This document shows, one piece after another, positions 60,136 through 64,000 of a stretch of 64,000 bases of DNA. The notes below the pieces were generated by a model. The model saw only the letters and a program-made list of their open reading frames with translations, was not told the DNA's origin and made no database searches. The position numbers and the translations under genes were made by a program. Every line of letters begins with the position of its first letter. The stretch's first letter is position 1. The stretch covers positions 62,001-126,000 of the forward strand of contig JARGPU010000005.1 in the NCBI GenBank assembly GCA_029210325.1, in the 5' to 3' direction. The DNA comes from Alcanivoracaceae bacterium (lineage in GTDB: Bacteria; Pseudomonadota; Gammaproteobacteria; Pseudomonadales; Alcanivoracaceae).

Positions 60136-60729
60136 TCAGAGGTTGTCGTGTAACCGCTGCAAAATGGCCAAGCCTGGTTCAGCTTCTACCAGTGCGGAGC
60201 CGCGACTGTTGAGCACCGCGACCTGCACACCATTAACGGTATGGCTTAGCTTGATTTGCGCATCTCGCTCTGCAAGCCCATAAGATTTCGGAACTTTGAC
60301 AAAGAAAATACCTGCCTCGCGACTGCGGTCATCGATGCGCAAATCGGTCTCGCCAAGAGCCTTGCTCACATACTCCCAAGCCCAGGGAAAGGCGGTATAT
60401 ATCATAATGATGGGATAGTCGTTGCCATCCTTGGTCAGTACGATGCGGGTGCTGCCGGCATCAGGCAGAGGGGCATCCGGTGCCGGCTGCTGCTGTGTGA
60501 CCACAATAGACTCAGGGGGCTTGGGCACCTCGAAACGATCATCCTTGTCATAAGCAAGGCGACGCTCCGCATCCGGCACAGCGAACATGTCGTCGCCACT
60601 ATGGACTACCATTCCTTCGGGTAGGGTCATGCGCGGAAGAACTTCAGTCTGACGATATTCCAGTGTCTTATCTGGGAGCAAGGAACAGCCTGACAGCAGG
60701 ACAACAAACAGAATCAGTAGTGACCGCAT
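60136..60729 (-). CDS. bamC: Outer-membrane assembly lipoprotein BamC, short form
   Basis: A 197-aa lipoprotein: signal and lipobox LLSGCSLLPD, the long unstructured N-terminal segment (about 25-75) that binds BamD (VPDAERRLAYDKDDRFEVPKPP), then one helix-grip domain (about 85-190) with YPIIMIYTAFPWAWEYVSKAL. E. coli BamC has about 344 aa and two such domains; here the second is missing and the stop is clean. Coupled to dapA (TAATG overlap), as in the E. coli dapA-bamC pair, so the identity is firm. Confidence 0.85.
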   Translation of the reverse strand: MRSLLILFVVLLSGCSLLPDKTLEYRQTEVLPRMTLPEGMVVHSGDDMFAVPDAERRLAYDKDDRFEVPKPPESIVVTQQQPAPDAPLPDAGSTRIVLTKDGNDYPIIMIYTAFPWAWEYVSKALGETDLRIDDRSREAGIFFVKVPKSYGLAERDAQIKLSHTVNGVQVAVLNSRGSALVEAEPGLAILQRLHDNL

Positions 60730-61607
60730 TACAGCAACCCACAGCTTGTCATCGTGCCACGCAGAATCTGCTGCGCGGGCGTAGACAGCGATGTTAAAGG
60801 CAGGCGAATACCACTATCGATCAAGCCCATTTGCTGCAGCGCCCACTTAACCGGAATCGGGTTCGACTCGACAAAAAGATCTCGATGCAGGGAATTGATC
60901 TGCGCATCCAGTGACCGTGCTAGAGATGCTTCGCCCTTCAGTGCAGCTTCACATACTGCCGCCATCTTTTTCGGCACCACGTTTGCGGTCACTGAAATAT
61001 CGCCATCAGCGCTCATCAGCATGGCTTCTACAGCGGTGGCATCGTCGCCAGAGTAAATCAAAAAATCGGCACCGCAGCGTTCGCGAATTTCGCGGATCCG
61101 TTCAAGATTGCCGGTGGCCTCCTTAATGCCGACAATATTCGGCACCAGGGCAAGACGCTCAACCGTTTCCGGCAGCATATCGCAGGCTGTACGGCCTGGG
61201 ACGTTATACAAAATCTGCGGGACGTCGACCGCTTCAGCGATGGCACGATAGTGTTGGAACAAACCTTCCTGTGTCGGCTTGTTGTAGTACGGGGTTACCA
61301 GCAGGCAGGCATCAGCACCGTCACGCTTGGCATCACGGGTCAGCCTGATCGCCTCTTCGGTAGAGTTGGCTCCGGTCCCGGCAATCACCGGCACACGGCC
61401 ACGGGCTGCAGATATGACCTCGCGAATGACCAGGTCATGCTCCTCAAAGCCCAAAGTTGCCGACTCCCCGGTTGTGCCGACAGCGACGATTGCATGGGTG
61501 CCCTCTGCAACGTGCCAGTCAACCAACTTTCTGAGCCGATCCCAATCGACCGCGCCATCGGCGTGCATCGGTGTTACCAGAGCCACAATACTGCCGCGAA
61601 TTTCCAC
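60729..61607 (-). CDS. dapA: 4-hydroxy-tetrahydrodipicolinate synthase
   Basis: A 292-aa TIM-barrel aldolase of lysine and DAP synthesis; same length as E. coli DapA when started at GTG 61607 (VEIRGSIVALVTP, GGAG upstream). Schiff-base Lys in IVGIKEATGN, catalytic Tyr in LYNVPGRT, GTTGESATL near the N-terminus. First gene of dapA-bamC. The 137-base gap to gcvR holds the divergent promoters. Confidence 0.96.
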   Translation of the reverse strand: MEIRGSIVALVTPMHADGAVDWDRLRKLVDWHVAEGTHAIVAVGTTGESATLGFEEHDLVIREVISAARGRVPVIAGTGANSTEEAIRLTRDAKRDGADACLLVTPYYNKPTQEGLFQHYRAIAEAVDVPQILYNVPGRTACDMLPETVERLALVPNIVGIKEATGNLERIREIRERCGADFLIYSGDDATAVEAMLMSADGDISVTANVVPKKMAAVCEAALKGEASLARSLDAQINSLHRDLFVESNPIPVKWALQQMGLIDSGIRLPLTSLSTPAQQILRGTMTSCGLL

Positions 61608-61744
61608 GCATTCCACTCCGTTAGGACGGCCAGAAACAGGCCGGCTATGGTACTTGGCCACTGCCAGCCGAACAAGAGAGTCGCAGCTTGATCCCCCAGC
61701 TCTGGCAAGCCAGAATCCCCTTTCCCCCCCTTGAGGCTGTCAGG

Positions 61745-62284
61745 ATGTCTTCACTTATCGTCATTTCCGCTATTGGCTCGGACCGCCCCGGCATTGTTCA
61801 GGCCCTGTCCGGCGAGGTTCTCGGACGAGCGGGTAATATTCTCGACTCGCGCATGACTGTACTCGGCGGAGAGTTCGCTATCCTGATGCTGGTGTCCGGA
61901 GAAGACAAAGCCATCGCCCAGCTAGAGGCAGATCGCGAGCAACTGGAGCAGTCCCTGAGCCTGCAGCTGACCCTGAAACGCACTCGGCAGCGAGACACGG
62001 GCAGCCAGGCCCTGCCTTACCGGGTCGAGGTCGTAGCCATGGACCACCCCGGCATCGTTCATGATATCGCCAACTTCTTTAGCGGCCGCGGCATCAATAT
62101 CGACGACCTGCACACAGGCACTTATGCCGCACCTCATACCGGTACCACCATGTTCAATCTTCACATGACGCTGAGTGTCCCCGCAGAAGAATCCATCTCA
62201 CGACTACGCGAAGCATTCTTTGAGTTCTGTGAGGCAAGGAATGTTGACGCTAGCATGTCCCCGCACCGTAACAGGAGCCTTTAA
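61745..62284 (+). CDS. gcvR: Glycine cleavage system regulator GcvR
   Basis: A 179-aa protein of two ACT domains (about 5-80 and 95-170) that in E. coli binds GcvA and represses glycine cleavage. [22 protein letters not shown] opens domain 1, [19 protein letters not shown] domain 2. ATG at 61745 with GAGG upstream. Its stop overlaps the bcp start (TAATG). Place beside dapA and bcp is conserved. Confidence 0.92.
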   Translation: MSSLIVISAIGSDRPGIVQALSGEVLGRAGNILDSRMTVLGGEFAILMLVSGEDKAIAQLEADREQLEQSLSLQLTLKRTRQRDTGSQALPYRVEVVAMDHPGIVHDIANFFSGRGINIDDLHTGTYAAPHTGTTMFNLHMTLSVPAEESISRLREAFFEFCEARNVDASMSPHRNRSL

Positions 62285-62751
62285 TGAGCAATATCAGCAT
62301 TGGTAAAAAAGTCCCCGACTTCAGTGTCTCGGCTACCAGCGACCAGACCGTGCGGCTGAAAGAACTCAAGGGGCGTAATGTAGTCCTGTACTTCTATCCC
62401 CGTGATAGTACCCCGGGCTGCACCACAGAAGGTCAGGACTTTCGTGACCTCTACGCAGAGTTCACGAAAGCTGACACAGCAATATTCGGCGTCTCTCAGG
62501 ATAGCCTGAAGAGCCACGAAAACTTCCGCAGCAAGCAGAGTTTCCCATTTCAGCTAATCAGCGATGAGGACGGTAGTCTGTGTCGGCTGTTTGATGTGAT
62601 CAAAATGAAAAACATGTATGGAAAGCAATTCGAGGGGATTGAAAGGAGTACATTCCTGATTGATGCCAGCGGCAAACTGCAGCGAGAGTGGCGCAAGGTC
62701 AAGGTCCCCGGCCATGTGGCAGAAGTGCTGCAAGCCGTAAAGGAGCTCTAG
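62284..62751 (+). CDS. bcp: Thioredoxin-dependent peroxiredoxin Bcp
   Basis: A 155-aa atypical peroxiredoxin removing organic peroxides. Peroxidatic Cys in STPGCTTEG, followed by the family's FRDLYAEF. The Cys five residues later in E. coli Bcp is absent (GQDF), and another Cys sits in GSLCRLFDV, so it is a one-Cys or distant two-Cys type. Thioredoxin reductase is encoded in this window. Confidence 0.94.
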   Translation: MSNISIGKKVPDFSVSATSDQTVRLKELKGRNVVLYFYPRDSTPGCTTEGQDFRDLYAEFTKADTAIFGVSQDSLKSHENFRSKQSFPFQLISDEDGSLCRLFDVIKMKNMYGKQFEGIERSTFLIDASGKLQREWRKVKVPGHVAEVLQAVKEL

Positions 62752-62761
62752 CCCAAAACGG

Positions 62762-62791
62762 GGGTTGCAGTCAGCTATCTGGCTGCAACCC
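62762..62791 (-). terminator. Hairpin at the 3' end of perM
   Basis: GGGTTGCAG (62762-62770) and CTGCAACCC (62783-62791), 9-bp stem, 12-base loop, across the perM stop; on the minus strand it is followed by CCGTTTTGGG, a short T-run. Could also end the convergent bcp transcript. Weak evidence. Confidence 0.45.
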
Positions 62792-63850
62792 TGAATCAGC
62801 TGTCACTGCCGGCCAGGCATTAACCACGGCCTTAAGCAAGGTGGCCAGCGGGATGGCAAAAAACACCCCCCAAAACCCCCACAGTCCTCCGAAAAAAAGA
62901 ATTGCTGTAATAATCACCACCGGATGCAGGTTGACTGCTTCGGAGAAAAGCAGGGGCACAAGAATATTGCCATCAATAAACTGGATGACACCGTAAGCAA
63001 TCATCACCATGGCAAACTCTGCCCCCCAACCAAACTGCCCCCAAGCCACCACCATCACGGGCAGAGTAACGACCGTCGCACCGATGTATGGCACCACCAC
63101 AGAAAGCCCCACTAACACAGCCAGCAGCAGCGAATACTTCAATCCCATCAATGCAAAAACCGCATAGCTTGAGCCGCCAACAATCAGGATCTCCAACGCT
63201 TTGCCGCGGATATAGTTGGCAATCTGGCCATCCATTTCCTGCCATACCCGGGCCAGCAGGTGGCGTCTGGCAGGCAGGAATTTCAGGGCCCCCTGCACCA
63301 ATGAGAAATGGTCTTTCAGGAAGAAAAAAACCAACAGCGGCAATAACACCAGAAAGATCATCAGATCCAGCAGCCCGGGAATAAGCCCCAACGAAGCAGT
63401 GACCATACGCTGGCCAAGCTCTGCGAGCTTTTCGTGCAGATCGGCAATTAGCTGGATTACCTGAGCCTCACTGACTACCTCGGGGTAGCGTAGCGGCATT
63501 TCCCTCAGCCAGGCCTCGCTCACCCCCAGCAATTTCGGCAGCTGCACCTGTACCAATGTCACAGTCTGCTTCCACACCATGGGCAGCAGCAGCACCAGAG
63601 ACACCAACAGCAGGGAAATAAACAGGAAATATACGCCTGAAAAAGCCCAAAACCGTCCAACCCCCCTCTCCTGCAGCGAGTTGATCATGCCCTGAAGCAG
63701 ATAAGCGATGACCAGTGCGGCGAACACCGGAGCCAGCATTTTACCAAACAGCAGCACCACCAGCAGACCGACCACCAATACCACGAACAGGGAGACAGCC
63801 TGCTCATCCGAGAAGTATCGGTAGAACCAGCCGCGCAATACATCAATCAT
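62771..63850 (-). CDS. perM: AI-2E family transporter / PerM permease
   Basis: A 359-aa polytopic membrane protein with about eight helices. Central LIPGLLDLMIFLVLLPLLVFFFLKD and the C-terminal PYIGATVVTLPVMVVAWGQFGW, then FIDGNILVPLLFSEAVNLHPVVIIT, match the AI-2E/PerM family signature. Substrate unknown; some relatives are autoinducer or proton/sodium transporters. Convergent with bcp and starting directly against the TusA-like stop (adjacent bases), so they form one operon. Confidence 0.92.
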   Translation of the reverse strand: MIDVLRGWFYRYFSDEQAVSLFVVLVVGLLVVLLFGKMLAPVFAALVIAYLLQGMINSLQERGVGRFWAFSGVYFLFISLLLVSLVLLLPMVWKQTVTLVQVQLPKLLGVSEAWLREMPLRYPEVVSEAQVIQLIADLHEKLAELGQRMVTASLGLIPGLLDLMIFLVLLPLLVFFFLKDHFSLVQGALKFLPARRHLLARVWQEMDGQIANYIRGKALEILIVGGSSYAVFALMGLKYSLLLAVLVGLSVVVPYIGATVVTLPVMVVAWGQFGWGAEFAMVMIAYGVIQFIDGNILVPLLFSEAVNLHPVVIITAILFFGGLWGFWGVFFAIPLATLLKAVVNAWPAVTADSGLQPDS

Positions 63851-64000
63851 TCAGGCTTAGCCTCCGCCCGGATAAAAAATTCATATACACCATCTTGGTC
63901 AACAAAATGAACCAGCTGGTGGTCCGCCTGTCCGAGCCATGCAGGGATATCACGCCGTGCCCCCGGGTCATCCGCCCGAACCAACAGCAGCGCATTGGCA
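63851..64000 (-). CDS. TusA-family sulfurtransferase (3' end only)
   Basis: Only the last 49 codons are in the window; the 5' part lies past the right edge. The end reads ANALLLVRADDPGARRDIPAW and GVYEFFIRAEAKPE, matching the strand-helix-strand of the TusA/SirA fold, whose catalytic Cys would be upstream. In Pseudomonas the same order, tusA-like gene then perM, bcp, gcvR, dapA, is known. TusA-type proteins carry sulfur for tRNA thiolation or molybdenum cofactor. Confidence 0.75.

Overview
The window is chromosomal DNA of a gammaproteobacterium, most like the Pseudomonas / marine Pseudomonadales-Cellvibrionales group. This is inferred from gene order: anr-hemN-ccoSIHG-ccoPQON, ftsK-lolA-rarA-serS-cysG, aat-bpt-infA / clpA-clpS-cspD, mnmA-hflD-purB and purC-bamC-dapA / gcvR-bcp-perM-tusA are all arrangements known from that group. 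G+C is moderately high by eye. I see no rRNA, tRNA, insertion sequence, prophage or CRISPR array; the window is almost entirely core genome.

Region 1 (1-10.9 kb, all minus strand) is a microaerobic respiration block: a UspE-like stress protein (5' end only), the oxygen sensor Anr/FNR, oxygen-independent coproporphyrinogen dehydrogenase HemN, a SafE-like membrane protein, the cbb3 maturation genes ccoS-ccoI-ccoH-ccoG, a terminator, and the cbb3 oxidase operon ccoNOQP. Near-perfect Anr boxes lie in front of ccoN and of hemN, so the encoded regulator probably controls both neighbouring operons. ccoQ (58 aa) is short but clear.

Region 2 (11-23 kb) starts with an alpha/beta hydrolase. Between it and an outer-membrane barrel gene lies an almost perfect XerCD dif site (12184-12211), so the window spans the replication terminus. 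KOPS-type octamers (GGGNAGGG) point toward this site from both sides, with one exception found by eye. Next come a Bcr/CflA transporter, RlmJ and an unusual three-gene set: an FGGY kinase, a GlpD-type dehydrogenase and a homologue of alkylglycerone-phosphate synthase. I propose this set as an ether-lipid/alkylglycerol module. It is followed by a GNAT protein, an MpaB/latex-clearing-family oxygenase homologue and a lysophospholipid acyltransferase.

Region 3 (23-44.8 kb) is housekeeping: an OmpA-type lipoprotein, an MFS transporter, siroheme synthase, SerRS, RarA, LolA and FtsK; then TrxB and a compact N-degron block (Aat, Bpt, ClpA, ClpS, with InfA inside it); CspD, RluE, NudJ, MnmA, HflD, PurB, RoxA and two small proteins.

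Region 4 (44.8-58.4 kb) is more variable: a two-helix membrane protein, a TrmB-like protein with altered catalytic motifs, a 740-aa lipoprotein, malate synthase G, TtcA with an SDR, a pair of acyl-CoA dehydrogenases behind a perfect PsrA-type operator, a membrane diguanylate cyclase, a YgfB-family protein and a GntR/FCD regulator with a probable operator. Between 57992 and 58367 is a gene-free stretch with a tight cluster of DnaA boxes and an IHF-consensus site, a candidate datA/DARS-like element.

Region 5 (58.4-64 kb) holds a small barrel protein, a small lipoprotein, PurC, a strikingly short BamC, DapA, GcvR, Bcp, PerM and the 3' end of a TusA-like gene.
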